Below the pieces are notes generated by a model, which was not told the DNA's origin, did no database searches, and saw only the letters and a list, made by a program, of their open reading frames with translations. DNA of 44,387 nucleotides from Pigoraptor chileana (lineage: Eukaryota; Opisthokonta; Filasterea). The stretch's first letter is position 1; the number at the start of each line of letters is the position of its first letter. A program made the position numbers and the translations under genes. Below, one piece after another: positions 10,276 to 21,873 of this stretch. The stretch is from the NCBI GenBank assembly GCA_943704495.1, contig CALSCR010000971.1, forward strand, positions 1 to 44,387, in the 5' to 3' direction.

Positions 10276-11717
10276 ATGGTGGTGAGCATTAGTCTTCCGG
10301 CTCGCGTGAATTTTGATTGATTGAGAGCCTGTATTGAAATTGATATTTCTCTGCGTCGCCCGCTAAATCGTTTTTTGTTTTGATCTTTGCAAATATTCAG
10401 AAATATAGCCTGCATCTCAAGGCGAACCTTGAGAACATCAAGGACCTGCGACCCGAAGACAATGAAGAGTTCCGATGGCAGCTGAAGGTGTGCATGAACA
10501 CGCCTTGCATTTGCTGTGGAAACTAATGAATTCTTCGTTGCCCCACCTTACTCGTACTCTGTATGGTCAAAGACTGTCCTTAACGTCCACCTCTGTCACA
10601 CTTTCATTCAGCTCAAGTGCGCAAACTGCAACGAAGAGCCGAACAAATGGGTTTATTTTACACTTTCGGTGGGGTTTATAACATGTCGGAATGGTGGCTC
10701 TAATGAAGTCCACTGCAAATGGTTGGCACTTGCATCAAACGCCACTGTCCGTTTAGAGTCATCATATGAGCTTCGCGCATTTAAGCACACTTGGCACTCG
10801 TTAAATGCCATCCGTAACATATCTCTATTTTTTGTATAATGCCTTGCCGTTTGCAGGATGAGGTTGATGTGTCGGGCAGCCGTGGTTCCGCGCAACTCGT
10901 GTCTAAATGCAAAATGTGCAGTAGGGAGAGTAGCATTGGTGAGTGGGCAGGTCAGCGCACCATAGAGATGCTCTTGTGTTGCGCTTGCAAATTGTGCATT
11001 CGCAGCACGAATGTGCATCCACTGAGTAAGACAAGATTGCTTTTTGTGCTAGTGCTGACGCTCCAATCGATGTGAATGCTTCGTGTGTCTTTGTGCAGAG
11101 GTTATCAAGGGATCTCTCAAACCATACAACGGTGGAGGATTCAAATCCATTCTTCAAATTGAATGCCGGGGCACCGAGCCGGTTGCATTTGATCCGAGGG
11201 TGAGGAAGTGTCTCAATGTGGGACTCATTGATTCGGTATCTTAAAGGCAATGTGCATGCATTAACAATAGTAGGTTCAGAGTATGCATGCAAGTGGTTTC
11301 TCATGTCTTGGGTTGTACAGGACGGACAAACAAATAACTATGACCTTGAATCATATTGCAGAATGGTTGGTGTGCATCTGGTGTTGAATCGGACACTCCA
11401 TTCGCGGGCATCGATCTTACTGAGAAAGAATGGGCCGAGTACGACGAGAAGGTAGTTGTGTGCAAATAATAAGTATGGCGGTATTTTACGGTGGCTTCCC
11501 GTTGACAGCATTGATAGTGTGTTCAGATGCCCTTTGCATGCTTGTCTCAAATCAATTTGTATGAATCGTTTGTCTGACCCGATGTATTCTGCAATAAACG
11601 ATTCGATACTGTGTGTGTATTTGTGTTGACTTTCTTTCTTTTCCCTTTCTTTCTACACTGCAGGCAGGAGAGAGCGTTGGAGTCTACGAGATTGAGTCCA
11701 AATTTGTTCGCGGATGA
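10276..11717 (+). CDS. CZIB: CXXC zinc-binding protein CZIB (UPF0587 family)
   Basis: Small conserved eukaryotic zinc protein of unsettled molecular role. Exons: 10276-10281, 10401-10487, 10612-10668, 10857-10938, 11099-11199, 11362-11451, 11664-11717, giving 158 residues (human about 160). Zinc-binding CxxC pairs at Cys34/Cys37 (CANC) and Cys68/Cys71 (CKMC). Other family signatures: NLENIKDLRP, SRGSAQLVSKCK, LKPYNGG, IECRGTEPV, GVESDTPFAGIDL, WAEYDEK, ESVGIYEIESKFV. The first coding exon is only 6 nt (Met-Val), which standard gene finders could miss. All junctions are GT-AG and in phase; most donors are GTG-type. Confidence 0.95.
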
Positions 11718-12246
11718 TTACAAGCAGATTGACGATTTTAATCGACGGTGTGGCTCCATTCACCCGGTCTGAACTTCTTTTGTGGGATTGCCACATCGCA
11801 GTTTGTCGTGAAGTTTGGTGGGCCGGCGAGGCACTGGTTATTACACGTTGCATCATGGGTAAATTGAGAACTGTTACTCCTTGAAGCCGCAGTAACCGGA
11901 TCTGTTACAACAGCAACGAATAATTGCCGAGAGCTCGGCAGCGTGCCACATACTCAGTTTTTGACACCGGCAGTTTTACGTCAGCTGACACAGCTTTAAT
12001 AAACTGGAGTGATTCAACGAAATGTGATTTGCAGTTGGAAAAAATAGGACTGCAACAAGAGTGACTTTCGCAACGGAGGGCATATGTGCAAAAAGCAACC
12101 AACCAAGTGACCCTCTTGTGAGAACCTTACAACTACCCCCGACTGCATCTGAGGCGCAGTGCGTGGCCTGGTCAACCTCATTCACGGGTGGCATTTGAAG
12201 TTTACGATTCTTTCTGTTGCGTTTATGGAAGTCCTCTCACACAACG
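11718..12246. other. Intergenic region CZIB - CWF19L2
   Basis: Between two + strand genes. It would hold the CZIB 3' end and the CWF19L2 promoter. No repeat, exon or RNA gene was seen. Confidence 0.5.
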
Positions 12247-15200
12247 ATGGACCGCGGGAATGAGGATCCGATGGCGGAATGGCTGAAGTCTGAGAGGAAA
12301 CGACGCCGAAGTGACGAGGACGACGGATCGACTGACAGCTCCGGCGATCGCAAGGACAGAAAGCATCGTCGAAAAGAGAGAAACGAAAAGAAGGACAAAA
12401 AGGATAAGAGGGACAAGAAGGACAAGAAAAGGGAAAGGAAGGATAAACACAAAAAGTCGCGCAGTGAAAAGGATGGCAGTGGATCCGCCCTGTCGTCGGA
12501 AGTTGACGCGCGTCATGACATTGTTGTTCCCAAGGTGTGATATATTCTTGTGCATGAAGACACCACTTCGACCTTTTTATTTTGGGACAGGTCACAGCTC
12601 GCACGTGTGTGTGTTTATTTTTGATAACATATCTGATTTGGGGAATGCAATTGCGTATGTCCGTGTGATGTAAGAGTCGGATCCTTAAGTTTGAGTACAT
12701 TCTGTCGAATGCGTCGTGTGGCGTTGTATTTTCTCCTCTCTGATCGTGTCTCAATTGAACAACCGAGCAGGCAATCACCGAGGTCGCGGGCGCAACGGTG
12801 CAGCGTGACAGCTGGATGACACGGCCGTCCCGCGACGCCCCCGCACCTGTTCTTGGCGATTCAACACTCGCACACGTAGCCAGTGCTGCTGCTGCCACAG
12901 CTCCACCATCCAACTGGAGAGAGCGTCTGCTGGGATTGCAGGCGGCCGCACACATACACGCGCAGTCGCCCAGTGCGGCATCGCCGGAGGATAAGGAGCG
13001 TCGGAATGTGCCAAGAAATGACTCGGAGTTTGAGCGGATGGCTGCAAAGAAAGAGTTTCTGCGTCCAGTTGCAAATGCGCCGCACCGTCGTTCCCAGGTG
13101 CAGGCACCGCGTGTGGCTGCAGCAGTCGAGTCGCTTGGTTCGCGGGACAGTGTGGCTGGATCTCAGTCTGCAATGGCGAGTGCTGGGGCGCTTGCTGGTG
13201 ACTGCCGCAGCGAGGGTCGTGTGGATGCTGCGATGCGTGATTCAGCGAGCGTCGAACAGGCGACAAAGGTGTCTGCGGTCGTTGTAGAGCAATCGGACGT
13301 CCCTGTCGCTGCTGCAGCGAGTGACGGTGCTGGACCGCGTGGCCAGGATTCGCCCGCAGTGACTGTGCCCACTGAGAAAGAACTCAATCAGGTGTGAGGG
13401 TGATGTGTGTGGTGTGGGATTATATATTTATACATATATAAATATATAAATAGATTTCATGTGTGTGTGTTTGTTGAAATGTACATTCATAAATATATAT
13501 ATATATATATATATGTGTATGTGTGTGTGTGTGTGCGTATGTGTATGTATATATGTATGACTGTTTGTGTGTGTGCGAGTGCAATGTTACACCAATTGTG
13601 CATCTCGCTCTCTTATCTTTTTTACATACACACACTCACACAGGCACATTATCTCTCTTTTGCGAAGTCCATGGGCATAGTACCCAAGGCACTGACTTGA
13701 ATCCCACATCTCTCTATGCTCTTTCTCTCTCGCGCACTCTAGTGGAGTCCATGGGCACTGCGCCTAAGACACTGACTTGAATCCTACATCTCTCACACAC
13801 ACACTCCAGATTGCAGCACGTCTCATGCGTGCAGAAATGATGGGCGACGATGCCCTTGCAGCCACTCTCAAACAGCGCCTCGAGGATGGACGCAGGCTTG
13901 CTGCCGCATCTGTCCCGGGCTCGCGCCTGCCGCACGATAACAGGCCCATTCCCGCAGACAGACGACCTCCACTGTCACGTGATGCACCACGTGACGTGCA
14001 CAGGGGCCGCAGAGAAGACAGCGGGGGGGAGGAAAGGGATGTTGGTCGGGACGGACGGAGAGAAGAAGTGCACGTGCTTGCGTCGGTCACTCGTTCGGGA
14101 GCGGCAATACCACTTTCTCAGCGCACAATCGACGCCGCCAATGCCTCTGTGGAGTCGGCGGCGGAAGTCGGGCGGAGAAAGAGGAACAAAATGGGCTCGG
14201 ATGGCGCGGGGCTCTCGATCACCGACATGGTGCGCGAGGAGCGGGCGGACGATGGAAGCAGATACGACGGCGATATGGCGCGAAGCATTGCCACCGCCGT
14301 GCAGTACATGCGCGAGGTCGATGGTGTGTTTCGTGCGTGCATGTGTGTGTGTTTGTGTTTGTGTTGTGTTCTTGCTTGTGTTTTGTTTTTTGTTTATTTG
14401 TTTTCTGATGTGATTGTGGGTGCTGTCCTGTCACAAAGAGAGAAGAGAGAGAGAGAGAGAGTGGTGACATTCAGTCGGTCCGGTCACGTGCTTCTCATGT
14501 GGATGCGCTTGCTTTGCCTTGTTGCAGGGGAGGGACACACTGGCAAATTCCATGACAACGACGACGAAATGGCCCCGGATGTTGCCGACCTCTTTGAGAG
14601 GGGCAACAAAACAAGAAATGCCCGCGACGAAGAGAGGTTCGCTCTGCAGTTTCACGTGTCGCTTTCTTCATTGAAGCGTTTTTTGTTATTTTTTGGTTGC
14701 AATGGTATTGTTCTCTGTGGTGCAAGTGTTTCAATTGTGGATAATCCTCTTCATTTTCGGCTGATATGATAGCACGTTTGACCTTGTGTGCGTGTGCATT
14801 GTGTGTGGTGTGCATGTGTGTGCACTCAGAACGGTTGCAAAAGCACAGAGACAAGCATCGCAGGCCAGCAAATTTCAGGAAAAGTGCATCCGATGCCTCG
14901 ATGGGCCGTCGGGACTCAAGCACGTGGTTGTTTCGCACGGCATCTCCGCATACCTGGCGCTGCCTGAGCGGTATGTGTGTGTGTGTGTGTGCGTATCTAT
15001 ATAGATGTGTGTGAGATATGTATTTATACAGATGTGGGTGAGCGTGTGCGTGTGCATGTGCGTGTGCATGTGCGGTGTGTGTAAATGCATGTGTGTATGC
15101 ATTTGTACAGGTGTGATATTGCGTTTTTATTCCTACCTCTCGCACGACTGTGCCTATCATTCGCCACATGTCATGGTGTGGTATCGTTTGCAAGAGAGAC

Positions 15201-16672
15201 TGCAGCCATACATCTCTGCTCACGAGCCATTCTGTGCTTTTTGTGTTTGTATGCAACCATGGCACAGGGAGCCGCTATGCGACGGGCACTGCATCATAGT
15301 CCCTGCCAGTCACGTGGCTGCAATCAACATGGTCGACGAGGATGTGTGGGACGAAATCCAGGTGGGGATTCGCCGGAATTTATTTCAAACGTGTGCGTGT
15401 GTGTGTGCGTGTGTGGGGTGTATGAAGGTATATGTGTCTATTGCCTGTGGGCATGCGTGTGCATGTTGCATGTGGCTGTATTAAAAAATATAATATGGAT
15501 GTGCTGTGTGTGTGATTATGCTTGTGTATCCGATTGATATGGACGCACTCGGCGCAGAATCAAATTTAATAATGTGTTTGTCCATGCCCTGCTGGTGGTC
15601 GTCGGTCCATGAATTTGCAACCGCACGACTCACTCCGTGTGTGATGTCGTTAATGTGCAGATTTTCAAGAAATTTCTCACAAAGATGTTCGCCGGTCAAG
15701 ACAAGGACGTTGTGTTTATCGAAACGGTGATGGGCCTCAAGTTTCAGCCGCACGCCGTGATTGAGTGCATTCCAATTCCCGCAGAAGAAGGCGCCGTTGC
15801 CCCCATGTACTTCAAAGTGAGTGTGGGGACGCAAAAATGGACGCAAAAATGATATTCGAAAAAACGCTTATGCTCCAGAGTACCACATCGTGCGCAGAGT
15901 CAACGCATTGGTGCTCATCCACGTGCTGTGTTGTGGTGTGTTGCAGAAAGCGATAACAGAGGCGGGCTCCGAGTGGGCGCAGCACCGTAAGCTTATTGAC
16001 ACGAAGGGCAGAGGCATCCGTCGGTCTGTGCCTCCCGGCTTCCCTTACTTTAATGTCGAGTTTGCAATGGATGGCGGATACGCCACCGTGATTGAGGACG
16101 AGGTGAAATTCAACAAGCTCTTTGGGAAGGTGAGTGTGTTGCATTGTGTGTGTGTGTGTGTGTGTGTGTGTTTATCTGTGTGTTTCTGTGTTTCTGTGTG
16201 TCTATGTTTGTGTTTGTATGTTTGTGTCTGTATGCTTTGTGCCTACGTGTGTGCCTTTGTTGTCTGCCTTTGGTGATTGGCGCGTAGCTTGTGGCAGCAC
16301 ACGCAGCACCCTTTTTTGAATGATATTATTCTACCAGAATGTAACCCAGATATAGTTGTGTGCATTTATATATATATAGACAATTTGCATTGATTTGTCG
16401 TGTGTTGTTGCATGACAGACCAAGTGGTCTGCCAATAGTCGCTCATGTAATCGGCTGCATCCATGTACGGCTCGCATGCTAAAATGGTCGCATCTCTCTG
16501 TCCTTTTCTTATGTAGGAAATTGTCGGCGGCATGCTGGACATCGAGCCGCATGTTTGGACTCGCCCACGCACCGAATCGAGCGCGCGACAGGCTGAGCGT
16601 AGGCGGCACTTTGAAGCGCAGTGGAAGCCCTTTGACTGGACTGTGCGTCTGCGCGACGACAAGCGGGGATGA
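12247..16672 (+). CDS. CWF19L2: CWF19-like protein 2, spliceosome disassembly/debranching factor
   Basis: The CwfJ family works with the lariat debranching enzyme and late spliceosomes, recognising post-splicing complexes in the nucleus. Exons: 12247-12534, 12771-13391, 13810-14323, 14528-14636, 14830-14970, 15268-15361, 15661-15816, 15947-16129, 16517-16672, giving 753 residues. Residues ~25-85 are a Lys/Asp/Arg-rich low-complexity tract (KKDKKDKRDKKDKK), then a long variable Ala/Arg-rich region, then CwfJ_C_1 from about residue 511 with CIRCLDGPSG and the HIT-like GHCIIVPASH, then CwfJ_C_2 (APMYFKKAI, IRRSVPPGFPYF, GGYATVIEDE, IVGGMLDIEPHVW). The start at 12247 is the first ATG in frame. 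The exon 4 donor GTTCGC is unusual. Intron 2 holds two copies of the dispersed repeat. Confidence 0.95.
13392..13809 (+). other. CWF19L2 intron 2: GT-rich 5' half, AT tract, repeat pair, CA-rich 3' end
   Basis: Starts GTGTGAGGGTGATGTGTGTG, carries an (AT)n tract at about 13494-13513 inside GT-rich sequence to 13577, then CA-rich sequence (13624-13643), the two direct copies of the short repeat, and a final CACACA run leading to CTCCAG at 13804-13809. The GT and CA tracts could pair across the intron. Confidence 0.8.
13663..13794 (+). repeat. Dispersed short repeat, copies B and C in direct tandem
   Basis: 13664-13714 and 13744-13794 align without gaps at an 80-bp period with about 8 differences in 51 bp. 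Each begins with AGTCCATGGGCA and ends with CACTGACTTGAATCC then ACATCTCTC. The inverted copy A is at 571-615. The internal GACTTGAATCC resembles the Pol III B box GGTTCGAATCC. Together the three copies show a dispersed element of at least 45 bp. Confidence 0.75.
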
Positions 16673-17229
16673 CCTCATCCTCCACGTGGGTCCACTGCAT
16701 TGGTCAGACTCTAATCGGCGGGGGATGACTTCAGTTGTGTATGTTTGTGTGTTTGAAATGTGTCGGAGGTGTTTCGATTGAGACATGGAATCATCCATCC
16801 GTCACTGTGAACTGGCACTTTCACTGTATTTTAGGAGCTTTTTTGTGCTGCCACCAATTTGAATGAATGCTGATGAGGTGTCCATTCAACAGTCTGTCAA
16901 ATGAGCGATTTGCGCACTTGAATGGGTGTCCTTTTTTGCCGGTTTTGTTTGTTTGTCAATCGTCGATTAGAAAGAGTTCACCTAATTCAGTTGGTGCCCA
17001 ACTGAGGCACCGCATGCCAGCGCATCACAGTGACTTCAATAAAATCGCCACGAAATAGGTCTCTGCTGGTCACATCATTCTTGAATGTAACACATATCCG
17101 AAGTTTATGTGATACATTTCTTGAGTGAACAAATAGCTCTTCCGGAGGCTAGCGCTCACCTCACAGCGTCATTCGCCTCGAGCGTGAAAGATGCGAGCTG
17201 TATTATAGTGAATCAGCACTGGCAAAGAA
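16673..17229. other. Intergenic region after CWF19L2
   Basis: 3' flank of CWF19L2 and upstream region of the small ORF at 17230. No repeats or exons were recognised. Confidence 0.5.
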
Positions 17230-17370
17230 ATGTCGTATCCGAGTCTGTGTCCACCAATGCATATTGATATGGCCGACCATGAGGTGACCACCGGAACGTA
17301 CACAGGTCAGTTGCTGAACTTTCTGATGAACAACCACATTTTCCTACTGCTTGTGGGCGCCGTCTTATGA
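17230..17370 (+). CDS. Possible 46-residue tail-anchored membrane protein
   Basis: ATG-to-TGA frame beginning MSYPSLCPPMHIDMADHE and ending NNHIFLLLVGAVL, a polar N-terminus with a hydrophobic C-terminal segment. A splice alternative exists: the donor GTCAGT after ACACAG (17304) and an acceptor ATTATAG at 17482 would replace the hydrophobic tail with about 24 codons ending TFTRT-like sequence. Neither form matches a family I know. Frames of this length occur by chance, so this is only a candidate. Confidence 0.3.
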   Translation: MSYPSLCPPMHIDMADHEVTTGTYTGQLLNFLMNNHIFLLLVGAVL

Positions 17371-18182
17371 GCGGCGGCACTACCTACGAGTCCTGCACTT
17401 GACGGCAATGCCTCTGTCGTGGCCACCGTTTATGTTATGAGTGGTGATGGGTGTATTGATGGGTGTATTTACTACTATTATAGCTCGCCTGGTGATTGTA
17501 ACTCACAACAAAGAAATCACTGTAAAGGCAAAATCGATTGTATTTACAAGGACATAACACTGACGCTGTCCAGCATGGAAGAAGCGTTGCGTTGAATTGG
17601 TGCGGAAAAAATACCGCCCGCAATTGAAGAAATATGTACATGGTACTAAAAGCATCTGATGGAGTCGGAAAGACGCTCTCATTGTACCAGGGGTGAATGA
17701 GTCGATGTGACAAAATCACGATTAAAAAAGTAACAGCAAATCAAAATGTTACCACGTGAACATTCAGTTACTCCGACGCCCGGTCACTCAAGGTCACTGA
17801 CAGCTGAGCGGGTGCATCAGCTCCAACGAAGGAAGAAATAGAGAAACCGACGAAGATGAAGAACGGCACAGAGAGAGATAGACAAGGAAGATGGGGGCAC
17901 AAAGTCATGAATCCAAACACACCCGCAATATCGTATAACCGCATACATCGGGCGCGCACGGACGAAAAAAATCGGACACAATACAAAGGCAGGGACGAAC
18001 ATACAACACTCCCGAATCCCCAAAACTGCAGCGGAAAATGTCACTTGCACAGATGAGAGGGGGAGGAGGAGACAGAGTTCATCAATGTGCGGCAGGGATG
18101 GAGACGGACAAAGGTAGGATAGGAAAGATAAGAGACGCAGCGGATACTCCCACTGCGCACCCAATCAGAAACCCATTCGCCC
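17371..18182. other. 3' flank of the fasciclin gene
   Basis: Contains the 3' UTR side of the minus-strand fasciclin gene. The + strand is purine-rich at about 17820-18130, so minus frames lack stops but have no start or motif. Nothing else was recognised. Confidence 0.5.
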
Positions 18183-21100
18183 TCAGATGCGCGTGTACTC
18201 GGAATGGCGCGTCTTCTTGTAGAGGAAGAGGCCAATAGCGGCGACAACAACGGCGACGGGGATCGTAATGCCCAGAATGAGACCAAGGTGGTTATTGCTG
18301 CCCTTGCCACCCGCGGGTGCGGTGGCGCCGGGGTCCAGCACAACGCCCATCGTGTGCACAACGCCGTTTGTCATGAGGAGATCAGGCTGTGTCGGCGCAG
18401 TGCCTTCAATTAGAAGCACACCGTCGCTGTTCACCGACACGGGCAGTTTCTCTCCCGAGAGCATCGGAAGGCTGGTCTGCGTGGCGAGCCCTCGCCGCAT
18501 CCACGTGGTCAGGGCTATGTGGTTGAGGACCATCCGGCGTCGATCGTCAATGTCAGATCCCCACGCTGCGATGCGCTCCGGATCAGCCGCGGCAAACGCC
18601 TCGTCGGTGGGTGGGAGCACAGTGAATGCGGTTGTGCCGTTGATTGAGGCCATCAGTCCCGTCACGCGGAGATGGTCGAGAAAAGTGGTGAACCGCCCGT
18701 CAGAGTAGAGATGATCAAGAATTGATTCCGTTGGAGGAAAGACAAAGTCCTCTAGAATGTGGAGCACGCCGTTGACAGCTGCTGCGGTGCCGCCGACAAT
18801 GGGTACGCCGTTGATGTAGTATTTGTCGGCGTACATGTTGCTCCTGAGGAGTGCGCGGGTCGGTGCGAGTGAGCGGAACACACGGTCGTTTGTCAGAGCC
18901 TCGACGGGGACGGCGCCCTGCACCACGTGATACTGCATGGTCGTCTTGAGGAACGTCGCGTCGTGCGCCAGGCGGTCGCGGATGGGCTGCGAGAGGCGAG
19001 AGAGCGCGCCATTCGACACTGCAAACACTGTCACTGGCTGATCGCCCGACAGCAGCTGGTCGATGCCCGACGCCGTCGCCAGGCCCAGAAATTCTGAGAG
19101 CCCGCCAAATATTGCCTCTTGCATGAGGTCGCGGTGCGGCGGGATAAGAAGTTCGTCAATCACGTGCACAACGCCATTTCCAGCCGAGTAATCATGCTCA
19201 AGAACAGTGGCGGACCCAATGCGAATCGCGCCGCCCTCGTCCCTAGTCACATGCATGTTCGAGCCGCTGGCGGTCTTGATCACGGCGCCGTTGTAGAGTG
19301 CGGGTGAGTAGAGCGTGTGGAGGGCGATGTGGTAACGGAGAATGCCTTCCGCCACCTGCGGGTTTGCAAGAAGTATGCCTCGCACTCCCTCAGGGAGCTT
19401 GCGCAGCGCGTCTTCTGTCGGCGCAAAGAGCGTGATGGGTCCCTTACCCGCCAGAAGCGCACCGATTCCGGCGGCAGCAGTGAGATTGCGAAGGCCTTCA
19501 AGGCGGGGATCAAAGTTCAAAATGTCGGCGACCGAGGGCGCGGGGAGGGGGAAGAGAACGCCGTCGATCACGTGCATAAGACCGTTGGAGCACGCAATGT
19601 CCGTCTGCACGATGGGGCGCCCGTTGACGTACATCGTGGGCTCGGTTTTCGGCTGAGTTGCGGCGTATATGTTGATGCGCACCCCGGGGACTTGAGGAAC
19701 ACCGCCCATTGTGGGCACGATGCTCTCGTCTGTCAGCTGCGATGAGGGCTCTGAAGGGCGAACGGTGATGGTTAAAGTGTGGTTTAGTGTCGGTGTGTGT
19801 GTGTGTGTGTGTGTTTGGGAAGAAGGTAGGACTAAGGGCACTGCCAGTAATTGAATTGAAGACAACTTCATAAACACACACTCACTCACCAATGCGGTCC
19901 GAAATGTGATACGCAATAGCTGCGCGCAGCATTTTGGGGTCGTCCATAGCCTTGATTGCATCCGGAGAGAGGCGTGCGAGTGCGACATCCTGAAACCCGA
20001 ACAGCGTGAAGCGCTTGGTCTGATCCTGCAGTGTCTGTGCAAGGCCCGTGGAATCGAGACGCGCCGCAAGCTCCTTCATGCCGTTGAAAATTACGGTCTC
20101 AAACACGTTGCCAACAGGAAATAGGACGGTGCCGATTGTGTGCACTACGCCGTTCGAGACGGACGTATCCGCAGTGACAATTGGCACGCCGTTCACGGTG
20201 AGCGCTCCCTTGTCGTCGGCACCAATATTGAGCGTCTGACCGTTGAGGGACTTGATGGCCATACCGGGAGAGAGTCCGCCAGTGTAGTAAGTGCCACCGG
20301 CAATGTGGAATTTGAGCACTGACGCAAGCGCAGTCGGATACTTTCGCAGGAGCGCCGTTGTCCCCGCCGGGAGCGCGGCAAACGCGGCGTCATTCGGAAC
20401 AAACGCCGTCAGTGGCGACGACGCTTTGAGGACGGCGGCAAACTCAGGGTCGACGCTCATCGCATTCGCAAGCACCTTTGTATCCGGACGGCGAAGGATT
20501 TCCTCGTATGCGGTGGTGGATGCGGTGCGCAGGGTGGGCGAGGTGAGTGGACCCCCCGCGACCGTGTGGATGACGCCGTTTGTGGCCTGCTGGTCACGTG
20601 CAACAACGCGGCGTCCATTGGCAAACAACTCGCTTCCGTATGTGTTGAAGCGCACAGAGAACGGCGCATCGAGCGATGGAACGACCTCCTCGTTCCTCAG
20701 ATCGGAGGACTTGATTGCGCCGCCGGCCATGTGGTATCGCACAAAGCGCATGAGCACGTCGGGGTTCTTCAACGCCGACTGCTCGGCGTCGGTTAGCGTC
20801 GCAAGGGCGTCGTTTGTCGGCGCAAAGAGCGTAAAAGTCTGCTCGGGACGCGATAGCATGTCCCTGAGACCGGCCTTGTCGACGAGCGTCGCGAAATCGG
20901 TGAGACCGAGCAGAATGAGCTTCCGGAATGCGTTTGCGGGGGGAAAGAGAATGCTGTCCACACCATGCACGACCCCGTTGATGACATTCAGGTCAGGCTT
21001 GCTAATAGCGGCCCCATTGACGCTATGGAGTCCAGCGGGAGACACCGTGAAGGTCAGCGTATCGCCCGACAACGCCGTCTCCGTCGCACCGTCCGCCATC

Positions 21101-21873
21101 CCGCCCTGGTACAATGTGCCCTTCATCACGTGCCCCGCGATCATTTCGTCCAGTAGCTGGGGGTCGTGCGTCCGGATGTAGTCGAGCGTCGCCGAGGGAA
21201 GCTTGGCGAAGGCGTCGTCCGTGGGCGCAAAGAGCGTGTATGGCTCCACTCCGTCAAGGAGTTTGGCAGTCTCGCCCTTCCCCGCCGTTAGCATGTCGGA
21301 CAATCGCGAAAAGTCTTTCTCGGCGGCAACGAATGCTGTGATGGTCTGCGTCGGCGGAAAGAGAACAGTGTCGATCACGTGGAGAATGCCGTTGGAGGCC
21401 GTGACATCCGCCGGACGCAGCTCTGCTCCGTTGGCGTAAAAACGCTCGTTATCCTTAGTGCCGTACATGTTGATGCGGATGTCGCGATTGGCCGAGAGCG
21501 TTGGAAGGAGAAGATCGTCCCCCATTGTCCGCGACGGCACTTCCCCGCTCAGCAAGTGGTAACGCATCAGCTCGGTGAGCGTCGTGGGATCCGTCAGTGC
21601 TCGCCGCTGTTCTTGCGTGAGCCGCGCAAAGGCGGCGTTTGTTGGCGCAAACACGGTGAATCGCGAAAGCGTCGACGTCAGCATCTGCTGCATCCCAGCG
21701 GTTGTGACATATCCCGCAAACTCGGTGAGTCCCCGCGAGCGTATTGTCTGGTAGAGGTCGCTGTCCCCGGCAGGGTTGTCGTCGTTAATGAAGTTGAGCG
21801 CCGGTGCTGCTGCGGCGGCCGCACAGAGTACAATCAGAGCACATGCTCTCATATGGAGTAGTCGTCGCGTCAT
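18183..21873 (-). CDS. Eight-domain fasciclin (FAS1) type I membrane protein
   Basis: Predicted cell-surface adhesion protein. Exons (minus) 21873-19890 and 19750-18183 give 1183 residues. The N-terminus MTRRLLHMRACALIVLCAAA is a signal peptide. Eight FAS1 domains of ~130-150 residues follow, each with an H1-like FAPTNAAF/FAPTDDAF/FAPTEDAL motif and an H2-like NGV(V/I)H(V/T)I motif near its end (for example SNGILHVIDTVLFPP). Domain 5 is split by the only intron. Domain 8 is followed by a Gly/Ala linker, a single membrane helix (LGLILGITIPVAVVVAAIGL) and a short tail KKTRHSEYTRI that ends in a YxxI-type sorting motif. Another in-frame ATG is at 21903; 21873 was preferred because it gives a clean signal peptide. 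TGFBI/periostin-type proteins have four domains and stabilin seven, so eight with a membrane anchor is a distinct architecture. Confidence 0.93.
19751..19889 (-). other. Fasciclin gene intron with GT start and CA-repeat 3' half
   Basis: On the sense (minus) strand this intron opens GTGAGTGAGTGTGTGTTT and, after a unique spacer, carries a (CA)n tract corresponding to 19797-19813 before CCTTCAG. It is the clearest short example of the GU-first, CA-last intron layout. Confidence 0.85.

Noticed and set aside
12182-12955. 257-codon minus frame over CWF19L2 exon 1 and intron 1
   Set aside because: Antisense of the Lys/Asp-rich coding exon, with no domain; the + strand gene is well supported.
20291-21181. 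296-codon + strand frame opposite the fasciclin gene
   Set aside because: Antisense to strongly conserved FAS1 domains, with no independent motif or promoter.
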